From Natronoglycomyces albus (lineage in GTDB: Bacteria; Actinomycetota; Actinomycetes; Mycobacteriales; Micromonosporaceae), in the NCBI RefSeq assembly GCF_016925535.1, contig NZ_CP070496.1:1860001-1924000 (forward strand): a stretch of 64,000 nt of DNA, in the 5' to 3' direction. The position numbers and the translations under genes were made by a program. Within the stretch, counting starts at the first letter, position 1; every line of letters begins with the position of its first letter. Below the pieces are notes generated by a model, which ran no database searches, had not been told where the DNA came from, and saw only the letters and a list, made by a program, of their open reading frames with translations. Positions 35,584-45,557 of this stretch are shown here, one piece after another.

Positions 35584-37401
35584 TCAACGACTCAACCCAT
35601 GACCACGCTCGAACAACACCTCGCCACCAGCGTCAACCACATCAACCGGCAACCTTCCCGTGGCATCACGCTCACCAAAAATCACCCCCGCCAACGACCT
35701 AACCGCAGAAGCCGTCGTCGCATACGTCGCCACCGCCGCACCCGGAGCATCCATATAGGCAATATCGCTCGGATTCTCCACCGCCACCGCCACCACATCA
35801 GTACCCGAACCAATAAGCGCCTCCACCAACGCCACCTGATCAGGACTACTACGCAAATTACGAGTCAACACCACCACCACATCAGCATCCTCCGAAGCCG
35901 CAACCGCCCGCGCAATCTGCTCAGCAGACGGCTCCACCCCCGTAGCCAACGCCTCCGCATTCACACCACGAGCAGGAAACTGCTCAGCCAACGACGCCGT
36001 CACATCCTCCCCCACGCCCGTCACCAACACATCCGCACCCGAATCCACATCCAACGGCAACACGCCCTCATTGGACAACAACGTCGTCGTCGCATCCGTA
36101 ATATCCTGCGCCGAAGCCGTATTCTTCGCCGAACCCACCACCGCATCAACCCGATCCACATTCACCATCGGACTCGACACAATGCCCCGGTCAAACTTCA
36201 ACCGCAAAATCCGGGCCACCGACTCATCAATACGCTCCTCAGTCAACTCACCAGAAGACACCGCATCCAACACCGCATCAAAAGCCACCTCCAAATCCGC
36301 AGGCATCAACAACATGTCCACCCCCGCCTGCAACGCCTTCACCGGGATCTGCGCATCCGAATAATCAGCCCTAACCCCCTCCATCTCCAACGAATCAGTA
36401 ACCACCACACCATCAAAACCCAACTCATCACGCAACAAACCCGTCATGATCGGCTCAGACAACGTCGCCGGCGTACCCGAGGCATCCAAAGAAGGAAACC
36501 GCAAATGCGCCGACATAATCGAATCCACCCCCGCCTCAATCGCCGCAGCAAACGGCGGCAAATCCGTCAACTCCCACTGCTGACGATCATGCGTAATCTC
36601 CGGCAAAGCCACATGCGAATCCACATCCGTATTCCCATGCCCCGGAAAATGCTTCGCCGCCGCAGCAACATGGAACCGATACCCCTCCACCTGAGCCGCA
36701 GTCAACTCCGCAACCACACCCGGATCAGACGAAAACGACCGCACCCCAATCACCGGATTAGCCGGATTCACATTCACATCAGCCACCGGCGCGAAATTGT
36801 AATTCAACCCCATCGCCGCCAACTCCTGCCCCGAAATACCCGCCGCCAACCGAGCATCCTCAAAATCCCCCGAAGCACCCAACGCCATCGAACCAGGCAA
36901 CGCCGTCACCGGATCACCAATACGAGTAATAAGACCATGCTCCTGATCAGTCGAAATCAAAGCCGGAACCCCCGCCCCCGACGACACCGCCGCATCCTGA
37001 ATCCCATTCGACAACTGAGCAATCTGCACCGGATCACCCAAATTATCCGCCCACGAAAAATAAATCACGCCACCAACATGAAACCGCTCAAACAACTCAT
37101 CCGCATTATCAACCCCATGCGCATCCTGATTCGCCGCCACAAAATCCGCATTCGCCGTATCCGCAGCATCACCGAAAACATAGGTCATAAACAACTGACC
37201 CACCTTCTCCTCCAGCGACATCTGCCCAACCATGTACTCCACATAGTCGCCACCATCATCAAACGACCGAGAATCCCGCATACCCTGCCCATTCCCCTTA
37301 CCCAACACCACAACAAACACAACAACCAACACCGCCACCGCAGTCACCACACCGGCAACAAACAGCGCCCCCCGCCTACTCAAAGAACCGCCCACAGACA
37401 T
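35584..37401 (-). CDS. Membrane-anchored GH3 beta-N-acetylhexosaminidase (NagZ-like)
   Basis: The ATG at 37401, preceded by GGGGGAG, gives 605 residues. There is one N-terminal helix (about 12-35), then a GH3 TIM barrel with the NagZ signature KHFPGHGNTDVDSH and the nucleophile region VVTDSLEMEGV, plus a C-terminal alpha/beta sandwich. It should cleave terminal N-acetylglucosamine, most likely from peptidoglycan fragments, outside the membrane. The coding strand is G/T-rich at third positions. The rhomboid gene lies 57 bp upstream on the same strand. Confidence 0.9.
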   Translation of the reverse strand: MSVGGSLSRRGALFVAGVVTAVAVLVVVFVVVLGKGNGQGMRDSRSFDDGGDYVEYMVGQMSLEEKVGQLFMTYVFGDAADTANADFVAANQDAHGVDNADELFERFHVGGVIYFSWADNLGDPVQIAQLSNGIQDAAVSSGAGVPALISTDQEHGLITRIGDPVTALPGSMALGASGDFEDARLAAGISGQELAAMGLNYNFAPVADVNVNPANPVIGVRSFSSDPGVVAELTAAQVEGYRFHVAAAAKHFPGHGNTDVDSHVALPEITHDRQQWELTDLPPFAAAIEAGVDSIMSAHLRFPSLDASGTPATLSEPIMTGLLRDELGFDGVVVTDSLEMEGVRADYSDAQIPVKALQAGVDMLLMPADLEVAFDAVLDAVSSGELTEERIDESVARILRLKFDRGIVSSPMVNVDRVDAVVGSAKNTASAQDITDATTTLLSNEGVLPLDVDSGADVLVTGVGEDVTASLAEQFPARGVNAEALATGVEPSAEQIARAVAASEDADVVVVLTRNLRSSPDQVALVEALIGSGTDVVAVAVENPSDIAYMDAPGAAVATYATTASAVRSLAGVIFGERDATGRLPVDVVDAGGEVLFERGHGLSR

Positions 37402-37457
37402 CACACACTCCCCCCACTCACATAACCCGCACAATCAAACACCACTAAACAGAAAAA

Positions 37458-38084
37458 CTAAAACCCAGACCGCTCAACCCGCGCCCGCGCCACCAACGCC
37501 CGCTCACGCCGCGCCAACCCAAAAGCAGCCAACAACCCAGCCAACAACCCACACAAATGCGCCTGCCAAGAAACATGAGCCTCCTGCGGAAAAACCCCCC
37601 ACACAAGAGACCCATACACAACCACGACAACCACACTCAACGCAATATCACCAAACTGCCGCACAAAAACACCACGACCCACCAAATAACCAAAATAGCC
37701 GAAAACCACCCCAGAAGCTCCGACCGTCACCGTAGCCGACGGCGCAATCAACCACACCCCCAACCCCGACAAAACCACAATCACACCAGAAGCCACCACA
37801 AACCCACGCCAATCACGCAGCGCCGCCACCACCCCCATCAACACCAACGGAACCATATTCGACACCAAATGCCCCGCACCCACATGCAACAAAGGAGCCA
37901 CCACCACCCCCGGCACCAACCCCGACCACGACCGCGCCTCAATCCCCCACGACGTCAACGCCCACGGCAACAACCAATCAACCAACACCAACAACCACAA
38001 CAAACCCAACACCAACAACCACAACAAAACAACCCGCTTCACAAACCCCACCGACGAAGACGACCGCCCCAACTCAAAACCCAT
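37458..38084 (-). CDS. Rhomboid-family intramembrane serine protease
   Basis: The ATG at 38084 gives 208 residues with six or seven hydrophobic helices. The nucleophile Ser is in VTVGASGVVFGYFGYL and the partner His in WQAHLCGLLAGLLAAF. The first-loop histidines (LLHVGAGHLVSNM) match HxxxN-type rhomboid features. It should cut transmembrane substrates in the membrane. The longer in-frame start at 38360 runs across a neighbouring gene and is rejected. The coding strand is unusually G/T-rich, with many Val, Leu and Trp codons. Confidence 0.9.
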   Translation of the reverse strand: MGFELGRSSSSVGFVKRVVLLWLLVLGLLWLLVLVDWLLPWALTSWGIEARSWSGLVPGVVVAPLLHVGAGHLVSNMVPLVLMGVVAALRDWRGFVVASGVIVVLSGLGVWLIAPSATVTVGASGVVFGYFGYLVGRGVFVRQFGDIALSVVVVVVYGSLVWGVFPQEAHVSWQAHLCGLLAGLLAAFGLARRERALVARARVERSGF

Positions 38085-38318
38085 AACCCCCAACCTACCC
38101 ACCACCAACCAACCCCCAAAAAACCACCACAACCCAAACCCAAAACTGCCACACACAGTATTGACACAACCACAGCCACCCATAGAGGATGGAAACCGGC
38201 AAACCCAAAAATGCCGACAAACACACCCAACAACAGGAGACCACCCACACAAAAACACCACAACAAACAAACACACAACAACCGGAACAACTCCACGGTG
38301 GGGATAGGAGAAACCGGC
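38085..38318. other. A/C-rich intergenic region
   Basis: About 230 bp between the divergent rhomboid and 87-aa genes, composed mostly of A and C on the plus strand with long CAA/CCA runs. No RNA or clear operator is seen. Confidence 0.5.
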
Positions 38319-38582
38319 GTGAACAAACCTGTGGTCTTGGGACAATTCCAACTCGAACACCGCACCATCGAAGTCACCGGACGCGAAGGGAACACGGTGT
38401 GGCTCATGCGCATCTACCCCGACCCGCCCATGGCACTCGGATGCGTCGTCGAACTCGACACCGACACACCCCGACTACGCCTATACCGAGCCGAATGGCC
38501 CGAACAACTCCGACAGGAGGCCAAACAACAAGCAGCCACCATCTGGAAAAACACCCACAACATCCACAGCGACGCAACCTAG
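38319..38582 (+). CDS. Small conserved-looking protein, function unknown
   Basis: The GTG at 38319 follows ATAGGAG at ideal spacing and gives 87 residues (NKPVVLGQFQLEHRTIEVTG, later a Tyr/Pro-rich PDPPMALG and a basic helix). It looks like a small beta-rich domain with a C-terminal helix and no membrane segment. I do not recognise the family. A much longer in-frame reading from 37557 is A/C-rich shadow sequence opposite the rhomboid gene. It is divergent from the rhomboid gene. Confidence 0.65.
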   Translation: MNKPVVLGQFQLEHRTIEVTGREGNTVWLMRIYPDPPMALGCVVELDTDTPRLRLYRAEWPEQLRQEAKQQAATIWKNTHNIHSDAT

Positions 38583-38621
38583 ACAACTAACACACCACCA
38601 CAGCAACGCCTGAACGGGGCG

Positions 38622-38642
38622 CTGGCAGAGGAACCCTGCCAG
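38622..38642. terminator. Weak hairpin after the PabB-like gene
   Basis: 7-bp arms CTGGCAG and CTGCCAG enclose a 7-nt loop, between the convergent 87-aa and PabB-like genes. Short stem, no U-run; tentative. Confidence 0.35.
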
Positions 38643-38643
38643 G

Positions 38644-39795
38644 TCAGCCCCCAAGGGTGTTTCTCACCCCAAGGGCTTTCGCGTGCGCTTCACGCACCTC
38701 GGCATCCGGGTCGCTGCGCCAGGTAATGCCACCGCCAGCCCACAAATGGACCCAATCAGGCTCTAGGGCGATAGTGCGGATCGTCAAACCCAGGGCCAGG
38801 CGCTGTCCGGTCAAGAAACCAAGTGCGCCCATAGATGGGCCCCGCCCGACCGGCTCCAAGTCGGCGATTGTCTCCAACGCGGTGGCCTTCGGGGTGCCGG
38901 TGACCGACCCGGGCGGGCACATCGCCCGCAGCACATCAGCCAATCCGAACCCAAACTCCAATTGTGCCCTCACGGTGGACTCGGCCTGCCACAAGTGGGC
39001 CCACGAACGGATCGCGAACAGTTGCGGGACCGACACCGTCCCGGGTCGAGCGACGCGGGAGATGTCATTGCGTTGCAGATCAACGATCATCACATGTTCC
39101 GCGCGTTCCTTCACCGACACAGCAAGCTGCTGTCGCCCCCGCGCCGTGGCAGGCGCGGTTCCCTTGATCGGGTAGGTCGCTATATGTCCATCCTCTACGG
39201 TCAGAAAACACTCCGGTGATCCCGAAGCCACCGCCCAATCGGTACCAGCGATACTGCCAGCCCAATGGGCCCCCTCGACAGCGGCAACCGCGTCGGCGGC
39301 CGCCTGCGCCGACCCTGACCAGCGAGACCGCTGATGCCCGACCATATTGACCTGGTACACAGTGCCATCGGCAATGTGCGAACGCACCGCGTCCACCGCT
39401 GCGGCATGCTCGGGCTCGCTCCACGAAGAAGTCCAGCCATGAGCGGAAAACGCCATCGGAATCGGCATTGGCGCCATCACGCCCTCACCATGGGCATAAA
39501 CCACCGCAGCGACATCCGGCACCGCAGCGGCCGGAGAGGGAGAACCAGTCGCTCCACTAACCATGTAGGCACCGGCGGCAGCGCCTACCAGGATCGCCAT
39601 TCCACACACGCTGCCTGGCGTCTCATCGTGGGGCACCGAAGGTGACCACCACGAACCAAGACCCCAGCGTTGGGCCAACTGTGCCAAGGACGTTGCCGGG
39701 TCGCCACCATCAGCGACCCGCCATTCCCATCGGTCAACCTCCCGCAAACGATCCCGACATGAAGGGGGAACACCCGGCGGACGAGCATAGATCAA
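38644..39795 (-). CDS. pabB: Chorismate-binding enzyme, aminodeoxychorismate synthase I-like
   Basis: The 383-residue protein covers the chorismate-binding domain: QVNMVGHQRS, SPECFLTVEDG, PIKGTAPA, IVDLQRNDI and MCPPGSVTGTPKATALE. These are the TrpE/PabB active-site blocks; its short N-terminus and the PIKGT motif favour PabB, which makes 4-amino-4-deoxychorismate for folate. An amidotransferase partner is not adjacent. The ATG overlaps the stop of the VWA protein gene (ATGA), an unusual pairing. TrpE or salicylate synthase are less likely. Confidence 0.85.
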   Translation of the reverse strand: MIYARPPGVPPSCRDRLREVDRWEWRVADGGDPATSLAQLAQRWGLGSWWSPSVPHDETPGSVCGMAILVGAAAGAYMVSGATGSPSPAAAVPDVAAVVYAHGEGVMAPMPIPMAFSAHGWTSSWSEPEHAAAVDAVRSHIADGTVYQVNMVGHQRSRWSGSAQAAADAVAAVEGAHWAGSIAGTDWAVASGSPECFLTVEDGHIATYPIKGTAPATARGRQQLAVSVKERAEHVMIVDLQRNDISRVARPGTVSVPQLFAIRSWAHLWQAESTVRAQLEFGFGLADVLRAMCPPGSVTGTPKATALETIADLEPVGRGPSMGALGFLTGQRLALGLTIRTIALEPDWVHLWAGGGITWRSDPDAEVREAHAKALGVRNTLGG

Positions 39796-41579
39796 TTGAA
39801 CAACTCCGAGCGCAACTGGCCCAACAACTCATGTGGATCCGGCGCATTCACATACGATCCCTGAGTCGACGAGGCCAGCAGTTCCAAAGCCGACTGATCC
39901 GCATCTCCCAGGCCCACAGTAATAAGCCGCACCGGGTTGGACCGATCTGCCGACAACGTCGCGAGCGTGTCGGCTGTCTGATCCAATGTGGGGGCGCTCA
40001 CCGGGTCCGTTCCCCCATTGGTCACGACGACAACCACATTCGCCGCGCCCTCGTCATAGTGCGACTGCAAATATTCATAACCGGCGACCGTTGCCGAGAA
40101 CAGCGACGACCCGCCTTGCTGCGTCACAAAGCCATTCACCGTGGTGACCAGCGACTCCGATTGGCTGGCATCCACCGTCCCCAACGACACACCCTCGCGC
40201 CAATGTTGCCCATCGCCGTCGATATTGCCCGCGAAGTCCCACAAGCCCATCTGAGAGGACGAACCAAGACCATCAGCCAAAGCCGCCACCTGACGCTTCG
40301 CGGCCTCATGGGCCGACACGAATTCCCCGTCGACCTCGACTGTTTCAGTCCCCATCGTCACCGACGAATCGACGACAACCAGCACATTGAGACTTCGGCG
40401 CAGCGCCTGCCACTGCTGCAACACAGAAGCTACGGCCGCCTCATCGGTCACGATGGCACCCGCGTCGGTATCACCGTCGTAAGCGGCCTCCACGGCCTCC
40501 TCATCAGTCTCCGTGGGAAGGCGGAAACCGGCCTCTTCGAACACCGCCTGCGCTTCGGAGGAAGCAAGATACTCACCAAACATCTCCGCGATCGCAATAT
40601 CCTGATCAGAGGTCCAACCAGCACCAGCGAGCAGCAAATACGGGAACTGAGCGTGCGCCCTTGTGCCCTCCAAAGGCACCGACTCCATCGTAAAATCGGC
40701 CGAATTCATGCGATTGAACGCCACAACCTCATGTTCCAAAGCCGTATAAACCGAAGCGTAGTCACGCGCTTGCTCCAACGACTCCAAGCTCCCCACTTCC
40801 CGCCACAGCGAATCCACATTCGCCTCCAGCCGGCCTTCTTGGGCCAACGCGTTGAAATTCTCCACCGCCTCGGGCTGGACCTCACCGTCGTCATCAACCG
40901 CCATGGTCAACAAGGCGTGCAGCCCGGCAGTCGAAGAACGTGGATTGGCAACTCCGACCCGAAAGTCGCCCCAGTCGTCCTGACCCAGTCCTGACCAGCC
41001 GTCCTCAGCCGCGGCAAACACCGCCTCCCACGACGGTTCGATCAACGGGTCATCAGCATTCCAACCGAGCGCGTCGACAACCACATCTGGAGCGGCGATA
41101 ACGGCCGGTGAACCGGCCAACACCTGCGGATCATCAGAGACCATGTCAGTGACCGCCTGTGAACCGCCCGCCCACTGCAGCCACGCGACCGAATCGGGCA
41201 CCCACACCACAGGGCGCTCACCCAAGGAGGTCTCATCCCACTCAGAACTCAACGCCTCAGCGGCCGTGGGAGCCGAAACCTGCTCCACATCCACACCGAC
41301 ACACCGGCCCTCATAATCCGGTTGCGAACTCTCCCATTGGCGCCCCAACTGCGTCAAAACCGTCGAAACGTTTCCCGACGCCGCGATACGCACATCATAG
41401 GTCGAACCCGAACAACCCGACCGCAGCAAAGTCGCATACACCGTGGTCAGCGTAGACAGGACCAACACCACCACGATCGTGATGATAATCCACGGGGCGA
41501 CCGGAAGCTTCCACTCGGAACCTTTCCGCCGCCGCCCCAAACGGTGCGACTTTACTCCACGGCCGTGACCGAAAACCAT
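39792..41579 (-). CDS. Membrane-anchored solute-binding/VWA-domain protein
   Basis: The ATG at 41579 with CAGGAG upstream gives 595 residues. A basic N-terminus and one helix (about 30-52) anchor it. Residues about 60-350 resemble an extracellular solute-binding domain (DVRIAASGNVSTVLTQLGRQW, then SEWDETSLG). Residues about 395-590 form a von Willebrand A domain whose MIDAS reads DSSVT, close to DxSxS but with Thr last. Both halves should face outside. The stop overlaps the PabB-like gene start. The ligand is unknown. Confidence 0.82.
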   Translation of the reverse strand: MVFGHGRGVKSHRLGRRRKGSEWKLPVAPWIIITIVVVLVLSTLTTVYATLLRSGCSGSTYDVRIAASGNVSTVLTQLGRQWESSQPDYEGRCVGVDVEQVSAPTAAEALSSEWDETSLGERPVVWVPDSVAWLQWAGGSQAVTDMVSDDPQVLAGSPAVIAAPDVVVDALGWNADDPLIEPSWEAVFAAAEDGWSGLGQDDWGDFRVGVANPRSSTAGLHALLTMAVDDDGEVQPEAVENFNALAQEGRLEANVDSLWREVGSLESLEQARDYASVYTALEHEVVAFNRMNSADFTMESVPLEGTRAHAQFPYLLLAGAGWTSDQDIAIAEMFGEYLASSEAQAVFEEAGFRLPTETDEEAVEAAYDGDTDAGAIVTDEAAVASVLQQWQALRRSLNVLVVVDSSVTMGTETVEVDGEFVSAHEAAKRQVAALADGLGSSSQMGLWDFAGNIDGDGQHWREGVSLGTVDASQSESLVTTVNGFVTQQGGSSLFSATVAGYEYLQSHYDEGAANVVVVVTNGGTDPVSAPTLDQTADTLATLSADRSNPVRLITVGLGDADQSALELLASSTQGSYVNAPDPHELLGQLRSELFN

Positions 41580-41656
41580 GCAAACTCCTGGGCGAGAGAC
41601 GACGTGGCCCAAGTTTAGGGCGCATGTCATCCCGCCTGTTAAGTGCCTACGTCAAG

Positions 41657-44494
41657 CTACTGCGAATACGCGTCCAAGCTCGGGCAGCTGCACGCCAGGT
41701 TACGATCGCCCCACGCATTGTCCACCCGCGACACCGGCGGCCAATACTTCGCCGGGGAAACCCCAGCCGGGTACGCACCCTTTTGCCGTGAATAGGACCG
41801 GTCCCACTGTGGATCTGTCACCACGGCCGCCGTGTGCGGAGCATGACGCAACGCTGAATCCTCGACCGCGACCTTCCCCTGGGTAACCTCGTCAATCTCG
41901 GCCCGAATCGCGATCATCGCCTCGCAGAAGCGATCCAGCTCATCCAAGTCCTCCGACTCAGTAGGCTCCATCATCAACGTTCCCGCCACCGGGAAAGACA
42001 TCGTCGGCGCGTGGAAGCCAAAATCGATCAGTCGCTTCGCGACATCATCGACCGTCACACCCGAGTGTTTGGTCAATTCCCGCAAATCCAGAATGCACTC
42101 ATGGGCTACCAAGCCTCCGCGACCCTTGTACAGGATCGGGAAGTGATCACGCAGGCGTGCCGCGACATAGTTCGCCGCCAACACCGCCGAGGCAGTCGCC
42201 TCCACCAAGCCCTCAGGGCCCATCATTCGCAAGTACATCCACGGAATCGGCAGAATCCCCGCCGAACCCCACCGGGCCTGGGAGACCGCACCCACTGGAG
42301 CGTCATTGGTCATCGGATCGCCAGGCACAAACGGGGCCAAATGCTCCCGCACCGCCACTGGCCCCACACCGGGACCTCCGCCACCGTGCGGGATGCAGAA
42401 CGTCTTGTGCAAGTTCAAGTGGGACACATCGGCCCCAAAACGGCCCGGCTTCGACCACCCCAACAACGCGTTCAGATTTGCGCCATCGACATACACCTGA
42501 CCGCCCGCGTCATGAATCTTCGAACACACATTCGCGATCGATTCCTCGTACACGCCGTGAGTCGACGGATAGGTCACCATGATGGCCGCCAGGTCACCAC
42601 GGTGCTTCTCGATCTTCGCGTCTAGATCGACCAAGTCAATATTGCCATCGTCATCGCACTTCACGACGACGACCCGCATCCCAGCCAAAATTGCCGAAGC
42701 GGCGTTCGTCCCATGGGCGCTCGCCGGAATCAAACACACATCCCGGTGCCCCTCGCCCCGGTCCTTCTGCCAGGCCGCAATTGCCAGCAAACCCGCTAGC
42801 TCACCCTGCGAACCAGCATTGGGCTGCACACTAACTTTGGCGTAGCCGCAAACTTCCGCGAGCCACCCCTCCAGCTCCTCGATCAGGTGACGCCATCCCC
42901 GAGTCTGTTCCTCCGGAGCCAACGGGTGAATCGCGGCGAAATTGGGCCACGAGATGGGCTCCATCTCGGCGGCGGCATTCAGCTTCATCGTGCACGAACC
43001 CAGCGGAATCATGCCCCGATCCAGCGCAAAATCAAAATCAGACAGTCGGCGCAAATAGCGCATCATCGCCGTCTCGGAGTGATAGGCGTTGAACACCGGA
43101 TGCGTCAAGTACTGAGAAGAGCGACGCAGCGAACTGGGCAAAGCCGGTTCCTGGAAAGCCTTGGGTGAAGCATCCAGCCCAAACGCTTCCAAGACCACAC
43201 CGATTTCCTCATCGGTCGTAGCCTCATTGACCGCAATTCCCACCGTATCGACATCAACCAAACGCACATTGACGCCATTGGCAGCCGCCCGCTGCACAAT
43301 GCCTTCAGCGCGACCGGGCACAGATACGGTCACCGTGTCAAAGAAAGACTCGCCAGCTAGTTCCAGACCCGCCGAGGAGAACGCCTCAGCCAACGTGCGG
43401 GCCTTCGCGTGAACATCACGCGCAATGGCCGCCAGGCCAGCCGGCCCGTGCCAGGCGGCATACGCCGAGGCGATCACGGCTAGCAAGACCTGCGCGGTAC
43501 AGATATTGCTCGTCGCCTTCTCCCGGCGAATATGCTGTTCGCGAGTCTGAAGAGCCAGGCGCAAAGCAGGTGCCTGGCTCGCATCACGGCTCACACCGAC
43601 CAACCGGCCGGGCAACTGGCGCTGCAGTCCTTCCTTGACCGCCATAAATCCAGCGTGCGGGCCCCCAAAGCCCAGCGGGACGCCGAATCGCTGAGCCGAA
43701 CCCACAGCGATGTCCGCTCCCAATTCTCCGGGCGGGGTCAACATAGTCAAAGCAAGCGGATCAGTCGCCATGATGACCGCCGCGTTAAGTTCCTTGGCTC
43801 GAGCGATAGTCGCCGAAAAATCAGCCACCACCCCATTGGCACCGGGGTACTGCAGCAAAATGCCGAACGCGGCCTCAGGCAAATTAGCAGGATCAGAGGT
43901 ATCGGTGACGTGCAACTCGATGCCCACGGGCTGGGCGCGCGTAGCCAGTACCGACAGAGTCTGCGGCAAAGCGTTCTCATCGACGATGAACACATCACTG
44001 GCCCCGCGCTTAGCGCTACGCCGCGCCAACAACATGGCCTCGGCCGCGGCCGTGGATTCATCCAGGAGGCTCGAACCAGAAATGTCCAGCCCCGTCAAAT
44101 CCGAAATCACTGTCTGAAAGTTCAGCAAGGCTTCAAGGCGGCCCTGGCTGATCTCCGGTTGATACGGCGTATAGGCCGTATACCAAGCCGGATTCTCCAG
44201 GATATTGCGCCTAATCACAGCTGGCATCAACACATCGTGGTACCCCAGGCCGATGAGATTCCGCATGACCACATTCTGGGAGGCATAGCCCCAGATCATG
44301 TTCAAGGCATCGGACTCAGACAAGGCATCGGGCAACGCCAACCGCTCTGAGGAACGAATAACCTCAGGCATCGCCCCGTCCATCAACGCCTCAAGAGACG
44401 GCACTCCCACAGTCTTCAACATGACCTGCCGATCGGCAGGGCTCGTGCCAATGTGTCGATCAGCGAAACGAGAAAAGTGAACGGACTCAGTCAT
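41657..44494 (-). CDS. gcvP: Glycine dehydrogenase (aminomethyl-transferring), P protein
   Basis: The ATG at 44494 follows GGAG and gives 945 residues, the length of the fused single-chain P protein. The PLP lysine lies in [28 protein letters not shown] at the start and [12 protein letters not shown] and [11 protein letters not shown] in the C-terminal half are conserved. It decarboxylates glycine and passes the aminomethyl group to lipoyl-GcvH. A glycine riboswitch lies in the leader, so expression should rise with glycine. gcvH is about 2.4 kb upstream on the same strand; gcvT is not in the window. Confidence 0.96.
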   Translation of the reverse strand: MTESVHFSRFADRHIGTSPADRQVMLKTVGVPSLEALMDGAMPEVIRSSERLALPDALSESDALNMIWGYASQNVVMRNLIGLGYHDVLMPAVIRRNILENPAWYTAYTPYQPEISQGRLEALLNFQTVISDLTGLDISGSSLLDESTAAAEAMLLARRSAKRGASDVFIVDENALPQTLSVLATRAQPVGIELHVTDTSDPANLPEAAFGILLQYPGANGVVADFSATIARAKELNAAVIMATDPLALTMLTPPGELGADIAVGSAQRFGVPLGFGGPHAGFMAVKEGLQRQLPGRLVGVSRDASQAPALRLALQTREQHIRREKATSNICTAQVLLAVIASAYAAWHGPAGLAAIARDVHAKARTLAEAFSSAGLELAGESFFDTVTVSVPGRAEGIVQRAAANGVNVRLVDVDTVGIAVNEATTDEEIGVVLEAFGLDASPKAFQEPALPSSLRRSSQYLTHPVFNAYHSETAMMRYLRRLSDFDFALDRGMIPLGSCTMKLNAAAEMEPISWPNFAAIHPLAPEEQTRGWRHLIEELEGWLAEVCGYAKVSVQPNAGSQGELAGLLAIAAWQKDRGEGHRDVCLIPASAHGTNAASAILAGMRVVVVKCDDDGNIDLVDLDAKIEKHRGDLAAIMVTYPSTHGVYEESIANVCSKIHDAGGQVYVDGANLNALLGWSKPGRFGADVSHLNLHKTFCIPHGGGGPGVGPVAVREHLAPFVPGDPMTNDAPVGAVSQARWGSAGILPIPWMYLRMMGPEGLVEATASAVLAANYVAARLRDHFPILYKGRGGLVAHECILDLRELTKHSGVTVDDVAKRLIDFGFHAPTMSFPVAGTLMMEPTESEDLDELDRFCEAMIAIRAEIDEVTQGKVAVEDSALRHAPHTAAVVTDPQWDRSYSRQKGAYPAGVSPAKYWPPVSRVDNAWGDRNLACSCPSLDAYSQ

Positions 44495-44521
44495 GGGCAT
44501 CTCCAACCGGTGACGGGTTCT

Positions 44522-44656
44522 CTGCGTATTCCCCCTCTACTGTCACCAGAGCACAGCCCAGTTTCAGAGATGCCAGTCCGCCCGGTCCGGGTACCTGAGA
44601 GGTTCTGAGGAGGTCATTGCCCCTTCGGTGCCGCCAAACTGCGAGCTCTCCCGAGC
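44522..44656 (-). promoter_or_regulatory. Glycine riboswitch (gcvT element), single aptamer
   Basis: Read on the minus strand, the leader has CGGGAGAG (44646-44653), then GGCGGCACCGAAGGGGCAA (44616-44634) and CCTCTCAGG (44594-44602), the ordered core of the glycine aptamer. A downstream hairpin region runs to the ribosome-binding site. I see one aptamer, not the tandem form. It should control the adjacent gcvP. Confidence 0.85.
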
Positions 44657-44763
44657 GGAATTTCAGCCATCTATGTGATTGATGGGCCACAATCCCGAAA
44701 AGAACGGAATTGATCAGCCTCTATGCAGAATCATAGCTGGTCACAAAGGTAGGACGAATAACC

Positions 44764-45426
44764 TCACACCGCAGGCGAAGCACACCCCTCAGCCCCACTA
44801 TCAGGCACATCAATCCCCGAACGCTCCTTGGGCACCGACACCTGCGGCACCGACAACGAACCCATGATCTCCTTCACAGTCGAGGCCACCGCGATCGCAA
44901 AAACACCCTGTCCGCCAGCCAGAAGGTCAATGATCTCGTCGGCAGACCGGCACTCATACACACCCACCCCATCGGACATCAACGTAATTTGGGCCAGATC
45001 ATCGACCCCTCGCGAGCGCAAAACCGCAACCGCTTTACGAATGTTCTGCAACGAGATACCAGTATCAAGCAGGCGTTTCACTAGCTTCAGCACGACTATG
45101 TCACGAAAGGAATAGCGACGCTGGCTACCCGAACCAGACGCGGGAGTAATGCTGGGTTCGACCAGCTTGGTACGCGCCCAGTAATCCAGTTGGCGGTATG
45201 TGATGCCGACGATGCGGCAGGCACTGGTCCCGCGCCATCCCAGCTGCGCGCGTGCGGCTGAGGGGCCCAGCGGCTCAGGGTTGAACTCAGCAGGATCGGC
45301 ATTTGGCAACCGCCGTTGAGAAGCGACCAACAAAGACTCCGCGGAAGGCTGCGCCCCCATCGTCCGAATGACCTCGTCCTCCGGGTAGGCACTCGTGTTC
45401 GGCTCAGCTTCCTGCGGCTGTTCCAT
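44764..45426 (-). CDS. MerR-family regulator (Rv1830 type)
   Basis: The ATG at 45426, preceded by GGGGGA, gives 220 residues. The MerR winged helix is GITYRQLDYWARTKLVEPS, then GSQRRYSFRDIVVLKLVKRL and DTGISLQNIRKAVAVL. The C-terminal part (LMSDGVGVYECRSADEIIDL, GQGVFAIAV) is the effector-type domain of the actinobacterial Rv1830 group rather than of FtsR (Rv1828). It sits between the DUF151 gene and gcvP, as in mycobacteria, on the same strand. Targets are unknown. Confidence 0.9.
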   Translation of the reverse strand: MEQPQEAEPNTSAYPEDEVIRTMGAQPSAESLLVASQRRLPNADPAEFNPEPLGPSAARAQLGWRGTSACRIVGITYRQLDYWARTKLVEPSITPASGSGSQRRYSFRDIVVLKLVKRLLDTGISLQNIRKAVAVLRSRGVDDLAQITLMSDGVGVYECRSADEIIDLLAGGQGVFAIAVASTVKEIMGSLSVPQVSVPKERSGIDVPDSGAEGCASPAV

Positions 45427-45557
45427 GGAATCCCCCGCCTCATCCGCACTCCACGACGCGACAGGGCCATACACAACGGCGAAAAATCAACATCCGCCCC
45501 GCCCAACCAAGCGTCGTAGATGTGAAGGTATCTTCATGCGGCCGTCGACGGGGTCAG

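Noticed and set aside
35599-37425. 608-aa plus-strand ORF across the GH3 gene
   Set aside because: It is His/Arg-rich throughout, antisense to a GH3 protein with intact catalytic signatures.
38085-38318. Possible CRISPR or tandem repeat in the A/C-rich stretch
   Set aside because: Repeated CAA/CCA words are low complexity without a fixed unit or spacing.
37557-38582. 341-aa plus-strand ORF opposite the rhomboid gene
   Set aside because: The N-terminal 250 residues are His/Pro/Arg/Asn-rich shadow sequence of an A/C-rich strand. Only the last 87 codons have a ribosome-binding site and a folded-looking composition.
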